From: Spirometra erinaceieuropaei
Lineage: Eukaryota > Platyhelminthes > Cestoda > Diphyllobothriidea > Diphyllobothriidae
Direction: 5' to 3'
Assembly: GCA_902702965.1 (NCBI GenBank)
Contig: CACRXP010000875.1
Span: 40,082 to 104,081 of the forward strand
Length of the DNA stretch: 64,000 nt
Under the pieces are notes generated by a model. It saw only the letters and a program-made list of their open reading frames with translations, was not told where the DNA came from and made no database searches. Within the stretch, counting starts at the first letter, position 1; the number at the start of each line of letters is the position of its first letter. Position numbers and translations under genes: made by a program. Shown piece after piece: positions 10,537 through 21,071 of this stretch.

Positions 10537-10844
10537 GATGAGGTTTGGTAGCCCCACCTGATGGACACAATACTTTTGGGGGTGGGGTTAGGGGTTACAG
10601 TTAGAGATTGGGGTTATGGTTAGGGGTTATAGTTGAGGGGTTAGAGCTAGGAGTTAACGAGATTACTTCTCAACCACTCAAAGTACAACCGCGCGTTCCC
10701 GATAGCTTTTATTTTGCATACAACTACTCGCCCTCGTCGCCTGTGCGTTCCCCAGCCCCACCTGTAATAACTCCTATTATCACCGGTCCCATATTAGAGG
10801 TGACTGGGGTTTGTTAACTTCATGTGGGGCTATATAACCACATC
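10537..10844 (-). mobile_element. MITE-like element with internal telomere-like repeats
   Basis: Terminal inverted repeats GATGTGGTTATNTAGCCCC / GGGGCTATATAACCACATC bound a noncoding 308-bp unit. The interior contains a degenerate TTAGGG-like array at 10580-10655 (GGGGTTAGGGGTTA type). The same unit occurs in opposite orientation at 29390-29672 and 30665-30926. It is non-autonomous and I see no related transposase in the window. Confidence 0.75.
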
Positions 10845-10974
10845 CGATCCAAATATTAACACCGACTTTCCCCCCAAGCTTGAAAAGATAGGTTCCAGAG
10901 GACTAACTGCAAACTAGCCCTTTTAGTTCTCAGATTTAAAAGAGGAAATACCATAAAGCGCCTGGGGAATGTTG

Positions 10975-11095
10975 GGGGCCCTATTGGTGACCCGGACCCC
11001 TCGCAGTTGCGTCACGCAACGGCAGGAAACCGGTGGCATACATGTCTGAGCTTTTAGGCAGTATCTGTGTTGTCAGTGGCGGATCATACAGTATT
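10975..11095. repeat. Short dispersed repeat
   Basis: Shares ACCCCTCGCAG, CGGCAG and CTTTTAGGCAGTATCTGTG segments with 6255-6350, and the first part with 63310-63360. It is noncoding and of unknown origin. Confidence 0.4.
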
Positions 11096-11505
11096 TGTAC
11101 TTATGTATACGTATACCAAGGCTGTCTAACGCAGGAGTCACCATCGCAACAGCAAAATGACTGCATTTAACATGAGGAAACATTGGTTGATTTCGATAAC
11201 AGTCTTACAGGAGGCATTTTGGACGAAACAACTGGTTTAATCACTTTTGCTCCTATAGTGCCAGTAGAAGCCAAGATCTTGCTTTCGACCAGAAAGAAGG
11301 CGGAGCGGTCCGAGGTATCCAAAAAATGGGCATCTGGACTATCGTTCCTCTGAGTGTTTCCTACTGACAGAAATCGCGAAAGTAATCCTCCCCCCCTCCG
11401 GTTCACATCACTGGACCAAAGTTCCTGCAGTAAATCGTGAACAGGACTGGTTTTCAAAGTAATTTTAGGCCAGGCCCCGAAGTGGAAGTCAACTTCGGCG
11501 CGATC

Positions 11506-11994
11506 TCACCAGATCTCCGAGTATGTTCTGGGAACAACCACTTTATTCTGACAGCCGACGTAAACTGGTCTACAAATCACTTTATTTATTTGGACTCCTG
11601 AGCGTTCTAGAAAATTCCGGTTTCTGGTGTGCTGGTCGTGAATTGGCCGCCTCCTGCGCGAGGATCCCCTCGTGGAAAAATCTAGAATGCTCCACCGACA
11701 ATTAGTTGGGCCGCACGCGTGAGCGGCAGCATCACGTGGGCTCGATGATACACCACGCGCTGATTGGCTGCTTGATCTCGCGCGTGCATCTTTCCGTCGG
11801 CTTCGCGTGCTCTGTCGTGCGCGGTAAAGTCTTCCCTCCGCCTTAGGCCGTGATTCCATCCCGTTCCCGGTTTCCATATCACACTCGTTAGCGGTTAATT
11901 TAGTCGTTCTTGGCTCTTCCGCTTTTGTCAACTGCTCGTTGTTGTCTGGCTCCATCTCGATGGGCAAAACCAATTTCACTGCCGGACAAGGCAT
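11506..11994 (-). CDS. Hypothetical open frame in CpG-rich DNA, possible first exon
   Basis: A 162-codon frame with a charged, serine- and arginine-rich middle (RSRRKDARARSSSQSARG) and no family I recognise. The frame ends exactly at CTG|GTGAGA, a good splice-donor match. The surrounding 11640-11860 is CpG-dense and contains a GATTGGC (inverted CCAAT) motif, as promoter regions often do. It could be the first exon of a minus-strand gene. It could equally be a chance frame, since no downstream exon was identified. Confidence 0.2.
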   Translation of the reverse strand: MPCPAVKLVLPIEMEPDNNEQLTKAEEPRTTKLTANECDMETGNGMESRPKAEGRLYRARQSTRSRRKDARARSSSQSARGVSSSPRDAAAHACGPTNCRWSILDFSTRGSSRRRRPIHDQHTRNRNFLERSGVQINKVICRPVYVGCQNKVVVPRTYSEIW

Positions 11995-12190
11995 TGGTAA
12001 CTAATTTCGGATGCCTCTGCTTTGTTAGGAGCTACAACTACATGCGATGGCAGTTGTTTTGACTTGAAAATCTGTTTAATGGACAGGCATCTGCCCTGAG
12101 TGCCAAGGTGCACGCATAAAAACGTCCGGGCGTGTGTACGGAAATGTTTGGTGCGCACATTCTCTCTGTATTTAGTCGGATACTTCCATG
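11980..12190 (-). repeat. Dispersed repeat shared with 8460-8660
   Basis: Inverted, diverged copy of 8460-8660, recognised from translated similarity around CLSIKQIF. Function unknown. Confidence 0.4.
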
Positions 12191-12804
12191 ACTTACCCAA
12201 TAAAGGATGCTTTCTCTGATATGGGTGCTCTGTGTTCGGTCGTTCGATGACCGATAGTTAAGGGGCCTTTCACAAGCAAGACATTCCGCACTACGTCTTT
12301 CAGGAAATGGGGAAAAAAGAGACGGACTAACCGTCTACCAGATTAGTACGTCATGGATACTCCATGTAGTTCGATTGTCGCACCGGCCCTTAGACATGCC
12401 ACTGAGCTTGAAAGGAATGTTGTCATTATAATCTCACATCCTTCAGCAGCTCATATTTAAGACACCCGAAACAAAAACCGACATTCAGCTTCTTGGTCTT
12501 GTAGATCCTCGATACATTTTCTAGTAGAGATGTGCGGGAGTTACTGGGTTGTAAACGATTAACAACGCCCCCCTCCCCCTCCGACGAGTCACTCGGTGAG
12601 GGGGGCTCCGAAATGACAAAGACACCCACCTTTTTACATTCGGAAAATAAAAGACATTTCCCCGACTCTCTCGGGTATTTTTGTGGGGTACTTTTCCAGA
12701 CGCACAACCCATCTCCCCGAACTTTACAGGGCAGCGTACATCATGCGGAGGGACGCGTGATGATGACCCAATAGGTTCTCCCTCCACAAGTGATTAATTC
12801 ACAG

Positions 12805-12898
12805 TAAAAAAATTCGGCACCTCGGTGGAATTCGAACCCACGACAGGGGGGGAAGGCTTTAGCACAGTCAACGATCTACCCACCTGAGCTACAAGCTT
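12805..12898 (-). pseudogene. tRNA-like sequence, tRNA pseudogene or SINE head
   Basis: The minus strand reads TAGCTCAGGTGGGTAGA (A box, D arm), a GUGCUAA-type anticodon loop, a longish variable region of C runs, then GTGGGTTCGAATTCCAC (T arm, B box) and a T-run downstream. The two acceptor-stem strands do not pair, so it is not a working tRNA gene. The GCU anticodon and long variable region hint at a tRNA-Ser origin. Confidence 0.55.
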
Positions 12899-12899
12899 A

Positions 12900-13660
12900 A
12901 GCCGGCTTGCAAGGCTGCGGCCGCCAGCCCGGCGACAGGCATTCCACAAAGGTCCTACAGGCATCCGACTTACTCAGCGTTTGAGATCTGCACTTTACGT
13001 TGAAAGCCGACTTCGACTCCGACCCTTGCCTACCCACCTTGGTTCTGACAGGAGAAATAATTTGACTGGACCATGATACTGCTCGAGCCCGATCGTTTAC
13101 CGTTATGAGAAGAGAAATAGGCCATTCCGAAATCCGACCTATCCCTTCCCTAGACACAGCTTGACTGTATGCTGAGGAATAAAGCGCCTTCCTTCTACAC
13201 TATGCAAACCTCACCAACCGCAACGTCCTAAGGTTACCTGTTTCTCTTACCCAATCAAGGAATCCCGTCGAATTGTGAGATAACCGAATTAGCACGCCGA
13301 AAATTACCATGATTATAGCTGGAATACCGTACAAAGGCGCTTCCTCTTCTACCACCCACTGCATAAAAAGTGAAGGAAGCCCATAGTGGAAGATGACATG
13401 GTTCAAAGTAGACTGGAGTCTGGGGAGAAGGCAACGCGCAATGAAATGCCACATGTCAGTCTTAAAATCGCTTGGTAGTAAGAAATGACTTGCCGAAAGA
13501 GCAGAGAAACCCGACAAGCGTGCACACCATGATGTAATGCTAGGTGTAAAGGTAGGCATTTGCCAGTCTGTCTCCGCAATCTTCTAGCAGGCATTTCATG
13601 TTGTTCCCATTATCATAACTGCAGCCCTAGTCATCCAACGTCTCCAAAAGTAAAATATTT
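12900..13660. other. No recognised feature
   Basis: Downstream flank of the calponin gene. A 119-codon minus frame at 13200-13559 has no recognisable motif and was not accepted as a gene. Confidence 0.4.
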
Positions 13661-13668
13661 CAAGAGTG

Positions 13669-13674
13669 TTTATT
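13669..13674 (-). terminator. Polyadenylation signal AATAAA for the calponin gene
   Basis: AATAAA on the minus strand, about 160 bases beyond the calponin stop codon. It is the first canonical signal downstream. Confidence 0.5.
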
Positions 13675-13831
13675 ATACACGCACACGTGGACAAGATTTA
13701 AGGCAGTAAATCTGGCCGAGAGTAAAATAAAATATATATTCTGTGACCAAACATGATACATGGAATAGAAAATCTAATAAGCGAACCATAAGACCAGGCA
13801 GAAGGAAGCGTGGGTGAGAGGACAGGCAATG

Positions 13832-14494
13832 TCAGTGCATATCCATTACGTGGCGGCGGGCGCCAAAGGAGACGCCTGATTGGTTGGCCCCACCAGCGTA
13901 ACCCATCTGCAGACCGATGACCGTATCCCCACCCTTCAACTGTTCTTCTGTGAAAGTGCGCTTATTTGACTGATGCTTTTGTAGCCAATACCCCTGAGGG
14001 CCAGGGTAACCCTCTTTTGCTTGTGACTCAATCCCCAATTGGGTCAGACAAATGACAACCTGAGGGAGGTTGGTCTTCTCAAAGAGTTGATCCGTCTGAA
14101 ATACAGAAGCTGAGCCGACACCAGCCTCCTCACAGAACTTTAAGAAGGCACCGATCCGTTCACGTTGACGGTTGGTTTCAAATATGGGCGAGGAGGCGAC
14201 GGTCCAACACTTTGTGCACAGCCGGGTTTGTACTTCGTCTGGTTTTAGGCATCCGATAAGGTAGCCCAGAGCAAGACCATCCTTGAGAAATTCGTGGAGT
14301 TCATCCGGTTGAGCGGTGCTTATGTCGGCTGGGATCTTTTCAGCGGCCTCCTTTAGCACATCTGGCATACCGGAGGGGACGGGTAACATCCTGAACCACC
14401 GGAGAGCCTTGCCGGCATCCTCAGCATTGTATTTTTCGGAAATTCGCTGTTGAACCTCGCGCGCAAAACCGGACTTCGCGGCACGGTAATCCAT
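13832..14494 (-). CDS. Calponin/transgelin-like actin-binding protein (myophilin-like)
   Basis: A 220-residue intronless protein of the calponin/transgelin/Mp20 family, which binds and stabilises actin filaments in muscle. The N-terminus carries the family start DYRAAKSGFAREVQQRI followed by KYN. A single calponin-homology domain spans about residues 25-160. Landmarks are HEFLKDGLALGYLIGCLKP, the FLKFCEEAGV helix, VFQTDQLFEKTNLPQVV and the final CLTQLGIESQAK. One calponin repeat lies near the C-terminus (IGLQMGYAGGANQSGVSFGA). It is longer than a typical 190-residue flatworm myophilin because of an insert around LCTKCWTVASSPIFET. I chose the internal ATG at 14494 because it begins the conserved N-terminus and directly follows a splice-acceptor-like CTCTTTGCGCACAG. 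The upstream frame from 14554 adds 20 unconserved residues. No breaks are seen, so it is probably functional. Confidence 0.9.
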   Translation of the reverse strand: MDYRAAKSGFAREVQQRISEKYNAEDAGKALRWFRMLPVPSGMPDVLKEAAEKIPADISTAQPDELHEFLKDGLALGYLIGCLKPDEVQTRLCTKCWTVASSPIFETNRQRERIGAFLKFCEEAGVGSASVFQTDQLFEKTNLPQVVICLTQLGIESQAKEGYPGPQGYWLQKHQSNKRTFTEEQLKGGDTVIGLQMGYAGGANQSGVSFGARRHVMDMH

Positions 14495-14515
14495 CTGTGC
14501 GCAAAGAGACGAGTA
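14495..14515 (-). promoter_or_regulatory. Putative (trans-)splice acceptor next to the calponin ATG
   Basis: Pyrimidine-rich CTCTTTGCGCACAG ends immediately before the ATG. Flatworms add a spliced leader to many mRNAs, and an acceptor right at the start codon fits trans-splicing. A normal 5'-UTR intron would look the same. Confidence 0.45.
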
Positions 14516-14604
14516 AACAATCAGCTCAAAAACAGAGGCAGCCGCATGGCGCACAGCAATAAATAGGCTTTCACACGATTGCTCCTTTTGGCGTTTCGTC
14601 TCCA

Positions 14605-14680
14605 GCTATACCATTCCTATTGGTTAGGCTGGGGACCAATCAGAGTGACGACTCATATCGACCCATCCAATCAGTCAGTC
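14605..14680 (-). promoter_or_regulatory. CCAAT-box cluster upstream of calponin
   Basis: ATTGGTT, CCAATCAG and CCAATCAG fall within about 65 bases, roughly 110-175 bases upstream of the calponin start. Clustering of CCAAT motifs in both orientations suggests a promoter. No TATA box is obvious at the expected spacing. Confidence 0.35.
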
Positions 14681-14689
14681 GTGGGCGGT

Positions 14690-15540
14690 CGTGTAGCATG
14701 TGCGCTCGCTTTCATTCACCGTTGGTCGCCGCACCGACGCAGCTGGCGTGGTCAGGCATTCGCTGCATTGTCCGTGTGACTCGTCAGCTCGGCGTGATTC
14801 TGTTAAGGGGTTCATGCCAAGTGCCATGGCGGTACCACCTTGGGCCGCTGCAACGAAATTCTACCGACAGCTATAAAGAGTAGTCATTTATTGGCGGTGA
14901 ATCTACGAGACAGGACTGTGGAAGACCACTGGTTGTCCTCAAAACATCTGTTCAGACCAATTGAATCTTATTTTACGTGCTGAATTTCTCTGTGCGGTCG
15001 GCAAAGTATTAACAGCCATCTACGGAAACCCAGCTAGATTACTCTTGTTCTCTCCAAATAAATTAGAGCGGATGAATATCCGGTAGGACACGGGAACAGG
15101 ATCCCCCATCCCTCATACTACAGATGGCCTTGGTCTAAATGCAAGGGGAAGGGATTCTTATTCCCTGTCTTACCGGAACTTCTGACAAGCGAAGCCAGTA
15201 ATGCCTAGAAATTTGTTTCTCTACTAGAGCGTTTCAACCAACCAAAATGCGAAAATTTTGTTACATGAAGAACGATCATGTCATTGTATTAAAGTACGAA
15301 ATAGTCTCATCCCGACCGAAAGTCGATAAATACTAGAGCGAAGGAGTTGTAAACGGAGCCAACGAGAGAACTTTCTTTGTTCCGCCTGTGTAGCTAGTCG
15401 ATCTTACGAAGGCTATCGGTCCACCCTTGAATGCGCCTCCTGATGGGTTGTGGCGACTCCGAGTTTGTCCTGACTTGCGCTGCAAGATCAGACATTTCAC
15501 GGGTTTGTAGTATCATGCACGTAGAATTCTTGGTAAATTG
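14690..15540. other. No recognised feature
   Basis: Noncoding stretch between the calponin promoter region and the truncated BEL/Pao element. Nothing supportable is seen. Confidence 0.4.
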
Positions 15541-15542
15541 AG

Positions 15543-16120
15543 TCACGCGTATGGGTGAGATGTCCACTGAAACTCAACTGGCTCTCCTTCAAGCTCGTCA
15601 TTTTTCCACAACAAAAATTGCAGAGCAGGTCGATCAATCGGGTAAACTCTCACTTGCAGGAAAATTTCGTCTATATCCCCTGCCACTGCAATACGCTCAA
15701 GTCGGAAAGCCAACAAAACACTTACTAGCTTAGCGGTTAGGTCCGGTCCTTGGTATAGATTGTCATTCAGAAACAGGCTCTGACACTTGGCAGCACAGTC
15801 AAGTACAACACGAATTTTTTTCTTGTTTTCGGGGCTTGACAACGGGGCGGGAATGTTTGCTCATATTTCCGACGTAATTCGGGCTCTCGACCCAACTTAC
15901 TCTTGAGATGGATTAGTCGTTTACACGCCAACCGAAAATTGTCCGGTAAATTCAGCGTACTGTTTCGCCAAGGGAGGGACAGTTGGTAAAGCCCTTTTAT
16001 GATTGTAACGGAGGATCGCACAAAAGCCAGTGCCCGTTTGTCCTCCAATGTGTGACTTGCAGTTGTTGTTGAAGTGTCCGAAAACTCCGAGTCGTATAGC
16101 CTCTTAATGTTGTGCGTCAC
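15543..16120 (-). pseudogene. BEL/Pao reverse transcriptase, N-terminal part
   Basis: Two frames cover the start of RT. The first (16120-15767) has LYDSEFSDT, LEDKRALAFVRSSV and NFRLACKRLIHLKSKL. The second (15842-15543) has KKIRVVLDCAAK, LNDNLYQGPDLTAKLVSVLL and IAVAGDIDEIFLQVRV, the last being the box A aspartate region. The open frame ends at FQWTSHPYA, where intact elements continue FGA. The metal-binding DD box is not present. It is frameshifted and truncated. Confidence 0.85.
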
Positions 16121-16141
16121 CTCCCTTTCTTGATTTACAAT

Positions 16142-16891
16142 TCAGTGACAGACAGCGTTCTGTTTTTGCCTGCCACGTGAAGATCCAAGCAGCATCCAGC
16201 CCAACAGTGTTTTAACGGAGAACGGTTCCCTTTTGCTATCCAGACGTTGGCCAAGTACCCAAGGAGCTTTCGCGACAGCATTCCCAATGAGTATGCCAAC
16301 CTCACAATCAGTGAGCTCGTCAAACATTATACCGCTCAGGGGTGACCATGAAGAGGCTATCCTTTTAATTGTCGATTCTGCACGGAGTGGCAAGTCTTCA
16401 ACCACCAAAGCCTTTTCAATCTCAGTTGACTCGGTTCCATTCATGGGCGGCACCCTTAGACCTCTGACTTCCGAATTGCATTTGATTGAGCAGCTTAAGG
16501 TGTTTATTGTCAATGTCGTTGGCGTTGTTAACACTCCATTTCCGACGAGAAGCTTTCGTTTAATCAGAGTGACATCCAAGCGACTGTCCAAAAATGCGTA
16601 AGTTTCGACGCTCCCTGTTGGAGTTGCCAACTCGGCAGGAATAACCCCCAGTCGTGATGGTACATGCGTAATTCCAGTCAGGGGACAAAGTCCTTCATCA
16701 TGTAATGTTTGTTGATTATTTTCCGATGACATTACATGCAAAAGTGTATGATGTCGTTTTTTGCACCCGGACTGACCACAAAGTTCTCTGGAGCTACACA
16801 CCTTGGCCGCAGACAATTTCACCGACCTGCAACACCCATCGAAAGTAAACGTGGGCATGTAGCATGGCCGTCGGTCTGGTTCGACACTCAA
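16142..16891 (-). pseudogene. BEL/Pao zinc-knuckle and aspartic protease region
   Basis: The frame includes a CCHC-like knuckle (C-SSREL-C-GQSGCKKR-H-HTLL-H) followed by a DUF1758/A16-type retropepsin. TGSVETYAFLDSRLDVTLI is the active-site loop, but the family's catalytic D-S-G reads D-S-R. Downstream GILIGNAVAKAPWVL and the LGWMLLG segment are typical BEL protease C-terminal motifs. The loss of the catalytic glycine, with frameshifts around it, means it is inactive. Confidence 0.82.
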
Positions 16892-17085
16892 AATACCATA
16901 TTGTTAAGGTTCTCCCGTGTTTGATGTTGGGCTGTGGCAGTAAGGGCAGTTGAGGGCGCTTGACATCCCCATCTCGAGATATTTGTCCGAAACGACTTCT
17001 TGCCCTCCTAGCTCGAGTATTTACGAATTCCGTGAGGTCTGCAAAATCCGGATCTCTACCATTCATAGATATTTTGTCAGCAACT

Positions 17086-17905
17086 TCAGCCCATTGGATC
17101 TGCATTAAAAAAAAACTGTAAAAATCGCACTATTCGCTCTAGGACATTCAGCGATTGTAGGTCGGACACGTAATTCATGTGCGTGAGCACGAGTTCACAA
17201 TTTTTCACTTTTGTGCACAAATCTGAAAGTGCCTTTGCGGTCTGATTAAATTGGCGTGCCTGTCTGAAGACACCGTCAATAAGAGCATTAGCCACTACAT
17301 GTGTCTGGTCAAATAAGCTGCTCAATATTTTCCGTGCTCTTGAAAGAGTCAACAGCGAGGTCAGCATGACGCATTCTTCTATGGTCGCCCTCGCATCACC
17401 TCTGCCGTAGTGAATTAAGTACAGAAGCCTCTGTCCAGCATCTTCAACTTTTCTCTCCACGTATACTTCAAACTGTCGTATAAACCTCCAATAATGAATC
17501 GGGTTCCGGTCAAACCAGGACAACTCAACCTTGGGCAGTTCTAAACCGGCATCTGGCAGGCTCCTAGCACTGGCTTTGGACATATCAACGTTCTGACATT
17601 GGCAATGATTTCCCTCTTCAGGAGGAATTTCATTCAATGTGCATTGTTCCAAATATCCCGAGACATGTGCGACGGAATCCACGGGTTGACGGTCGTCATC
17701 GGACATCTCTTCATCGGTCTCTACCTCTATCCTAGCAAGCTCGGTTCTTCCTCGACATCAGAAATAGCCCGTTAGAGGTCGACCTCACGTTCAACTCGTC
17801 TCTCTTCTATTTCGGCTATTCTTAAGGCTTTAACTGTTTTACTGGAACTACGACTACTAATAGAAATGTTCTTACAAGAACCGGACTGGACGTTTTTCTT
17901 CAGCT
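17086..17905 (-). pseudogene. BEL/Pao gag region
   Basis: Starts with a serine-rich, charged coiled segment (SSKTVKALRIAEIEERRVER, about 17870-17790) that is broken by stops, then resumes at 17706. The DUF1759-type gag core reads LPKVELSWFDRNP, HYWRFIRQFEVYVERKVED, LIHYGRGDARATIEECVML and FDQTHVVANALIDGVF. A continuation (WAEVADKISMNGRDPDFADL, 17105-16980) is in another frame. Gag forms the particle in which the RNA is copied. Frameshifts rule out a working product. Confidence 0.82.
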
Positions 17906-17909
17906 CTCT

Positions 17910-18850
17910 TTGTCCTTCGAAGGCCCTTGGATTTTATAGTGCGAGAGACTGTTCCCTACCGTCCGATTTATTCTTCATCGAACGCGTCTGCATTTGATGA
18001 AATTATTTTCCTCCAATTTATGATACAATGTTGAGTACTCTTGAATTCTTCGTCTACTGAGTCACGCGTGCAAGCCAAAACAGATTTCGATGTATATACG
18101 GTATTATTGATAGAATAAGGTAATAATAAAAAACGTACAAACCTCAACAATGGATACCCTAGACAAAGAATTCCTTTGTTACCGTTCGAGCAAATCGAAT
18201 TTCCAGCTCAATGTCGGAATACAAAAACTAGTTAATTAAGAGAACGCCGATCACGCTCGAAAGAGGGTTTTAAAAAGGGGAAAGGGGAATGTCAACAGGG
18301 GCCAAATACGGTAGCACTGGCGAGGAGGGCGTGAAGAATTCCAAGCGTTGACCAGCTGGATACAACAATGCACATTGTGGTAACTATAAGCCTGGGAGGA
18401 GCTGTCTGTTCTCAATACGGCACTGACGACAGCTAATGAAACAGATCTTTCTACAACTACAGCATGCAGGATTTCAGGAAGAATGAGGTCAAAATCCGGG
18501 TTCTCTTGCCATGGACTTGGCGGTGTGGCAGATTGGTTGTGAAAATGAACCAGACAAGGCCATTTCAGTCTCGTCTGTTTTTTCATCAAGGTTCTATCCT
18601 CCAATTAAGATAGATCAATGAACTTTGCCTGAAAAGAAATATACTGTCTAACCATCCGAGTCTACTGAAGCATTTGGAATCTTAGCAACTCAGATTTTTT
18701 GAGTTTGTGCAGGCCTTTATGTACCACCGTAAACGCGCCCACGAATTGTTTCGACACGTCACATCCCAACTGAACGAAGTCCTTTGGCGAGATAAAGACA
18801 CTTTCCCATGAGACACTAACCTCCTATGGTTTCCCTATCATGGCGACACA
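17910..18850. other. No recognised feature
   Basis: No motif-bearing frame. A 117-codon minus frame at 18251-18604 resembles nothing I know. Confidence 0.4.
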
Positions 18851-18852
18851 GT

Positions 18853-18975
18853 AATTGAACCCCTAAAACGGGTCATGCGGTAGATGGGCTGGACCAACAC
18901 GAGGACCACATTCGATTCTGGCAGGCGTTATCGGGAATGCGCACCCATAACAACACTCGAGGTGTGGTGGCAGGC
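18853..18975 (+). repeat. Dispersed repeat shared with 63847-63990
   Basis: CCCCTAAAACGGGTCA, then GTAGATG..CTGGACCAACACG, then GCGTTATC.GGAATG occur in the same order at 63847-63990. It is a noncoding repeat of unknown type. Confidence 0.6.
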
Positions 18976-19044
18976 CTAGGTGCATGCTCACGTCGCGCCG
19001 ATTGGGATCCGAGCCGCTCCCTCCCATTTCTTTTGTTTAGAACT

Positions 19045-19305
19045 CCAGTCAAGTGTCTGTTGTGAGCCGGAAGGCGTGTGGTGGTACGCCTAGGTGCGAG
19101 TTTCGCTGTGCCAGTCACATGCGGCCCCTCTCGCCTCCGATCTTCTTGACTGCGTCCTTGACATCGGGCCCAGCTGGTGGAGGAGAGAGCGGTAGATGCA
19201 GCTCAAGTGTACTATTGCTAAAAGCTAGCTCACGCACAAGTCACCATCCCTGTTCTCACCCTAATGTGGAGCATGCGGTGGACATCGTCGGTCGAACTGT
19301 CAGTA
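19045..19305 (+). mobile_element. SINE family R2 copy
   Basis: Forward-oriented copy. It has the B-box-like GCGAGTTTCGC region near 19098, then a GGTGGAGGAGAGAG block, GATGCAGCTCAAGTG, and a GTGGACATCGTCGGTCGAAC end. It aligns with the full-length copy at 42761-43076. Confidence 0.7.
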
Positions 19306-19309
19306 CAAT

Positions 19310-20270
19310 AACTTGAAAAAACAAATTCGGTATTTCTGTCATAAGGTTCATGAGTGAAACATCTGTGTGCACTGAGATCTCGACCTTCGCCTGTCAAGAA
19401 TGGGTGCGTCGTGCACTGTGTCTATGGGATGTCAAATCGGGTGCAAGTGTGTACACAGACGTCATTGAACTATGACATTGACATGACGTTCCACCTAGAC
19501 TTCTGGCCCCTGGTAATCTGTAGACGAATGATGAGCGTGACGCCATCGACGTGTGAATAAAACCAGATGTTAGAAGTCGTACATTTTCTGCCTAATTGCA
19601 AAAAATGTTCAACCTATCAGCCCATTACCATGAAAGGCATTTTATGCACTAGCGAACTGTAAAATACAAATTATTTTGGCGTCTTCTTTGTTAACCAGAC
19701 GCTGTGCTGATTTCAAAGTAGTGTTTTAGGTTTTATCGATGGTTTTTAAGTACGCTCAAAGAAATTTTAAAAAAGTAATGGAAGATTCGGCCGCGTAAAC
19801 AAGAAGGAAACAAGCCCAAATACAATAAGGCATCACTGGAAATTGGAACAAGGAGGGGCAAGTTACTGGCATCGCTGCTAGTTTTAAATAGGGAGTGGAG
19901 TTATTTAGAGAGCCATACGAGATATACAGGCTGTTTAAACCACATTATATGATTGGACCTACTGTTAACGCGGGGTAATTTAGTATATTTTAGGTGACAG
20001 CCTAGGAAGGTCTTATTTGCAGATTAACTGATTCAAAACGGGTATATGATTGCGTAGTAAAAGTGAGGACTTTTTACCAAAGGCTCGTGTTATATGCACA
20101 TGTGATCACCACGTAAAAATGCCTCAAATCTCCTTCTGAAGCTCCTGATGGGAAACATCAGGATCAGATGTTTGATTCCAGTCCTTGACAACCTTCCAAT
20201 ACGAGAAACTCGGTGACGTCTCATGTGGCACTTTTTTACTTTTCAGTTTACATCGGTGATTGCGAATCTT
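19310..20270. other. No recognised feature
   Basis: AT-rich noncoding stretch without supportable features. Confidence 0.4.
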
Positions 20271-20274
20271 CTTA

Positions 20275-20354
20275 ACCACCGCCGCCGCCGCCGCCGCCGC
20301 CACCACCACCACCACCACCACCACCACCACCACCACCACCACCACCACCACCAC
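20275..20354. repeat. (GCC)n(ACC)n microsatellite
   Basis: About eight CCG/GCC triplets run into about eighteen ACC triplets. Open frames over it read poly-His, poly-Thr or poly-Val and are artefacts of the repeat. Confidence 0.95.
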
Positions 20355-20904
20355 GAAGTCCCCCGGCTTAAGTGCTCATTTCAGCCCTTTCTCGATTTTA
20401 AAAGTCATGGCTATATCAGAGGGCGGAAGAAAGAGAGTGGTTCATGCATTTCAAATGGCTTCTCGTGACGTGGGACTTCAAGTGACTGATCAGTTTTGTT
20501 TGCTCCGCAATAAAATGTAATCCTGGTTCGCTCAGGAACGCCATATCTGCACATAGTATTCTTATAATTACTAGGCAGGTGCTCGCAGCAACAAGGTAAA
20601 GGGTTATTTATTGAAATCGACTAATTTTCCTGCGATTGTGCCTAGGACACCTAAGGCCTTCTTTTCTGACCTGACAGTGTGATAATGGTTTGGACCCTAG
20701 AGCCGCCCACAAGACGACACACCTTTGCCCATTGTCCATTTTGAGGTAATGACTTTCGATGTACCGTGAATGGCCTAACTCATTAAACTTGATGACGGAA
20801 ACTGAGATGAGAATGGTAGAGGGGCGGTCGCTGATCGTCCCTTTGTGCCTTGAGTCTCGATCTCGAGTCCCGGCAGCAGTTATTCAGCGGCTAGTATTGT
20901 GGGC

Positions 20905-21071
20905 AGAATGACATTACTGACAAGGACAAGGGAGACTGGAATAGCCATTTCTGGCTTGTTAGCCATCACCATCCGGCCATACCCAACCCCGAGGTATGGC
21001 TGGCTGGCGACGGCTAATAAGCCCGAAATGGCTATTTCATTCTCCCTTGTCCCTTTCGGTAGTGTCGTGCT
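20905..21071. repeat. Fold-back made of two inverted hammerhead-SINE bodies
   Basis: Left arm 20905-20983 and right arm 20992-21071 are inverted copies of the SINE body, separated by about 9 bases. Each arm keeps GGCTAATAAGCC-like stem II sequence. The core is mutated in both: the right arm has CTGGCGA instead of CTGACGA, and the left arm has lost the CTGA. Neither ribozyme should work. Confidence 0.75.

Larger units (their letters stand above)
15543..17905 (-). mobile_element. Truncated BEL/Pao LTR retrotransposon
   Basis: On the minus strand gag, protease and the beginning of reverse transcriptase follow in order, which is BEL/Pao organisation. The element stops abruptly inside RT at TSHPYA, before the catalytic box, so the rest of pol and the 3' LTR are missing. 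No 5' LTR is obvious above 17905. Several frameshifts and stops separate the parts. It is an old dead copy. Confidence 0.85.

Noticed and set aside
10580..10655. True telomere or chromosome end
   Set aside because: The array is short, degenerate, and sits inside a bounded element found three times in two orientations.
12805..12898. Functional tRNA gene
   Set aside because: A and B boxes are good, but the acceptor stem does not pair.
13200..13559. 119-codon minus-strand frame downstream of calponin
   Set aside because: No recognisable motif, no start context and no splice signals. Probably chance.
20223..20520. Open frames reading poly-His, poly-Thr and poly-Val
   Set aside because: They are translations of the GCC/ACC microsatellite with no flanking coding signal.
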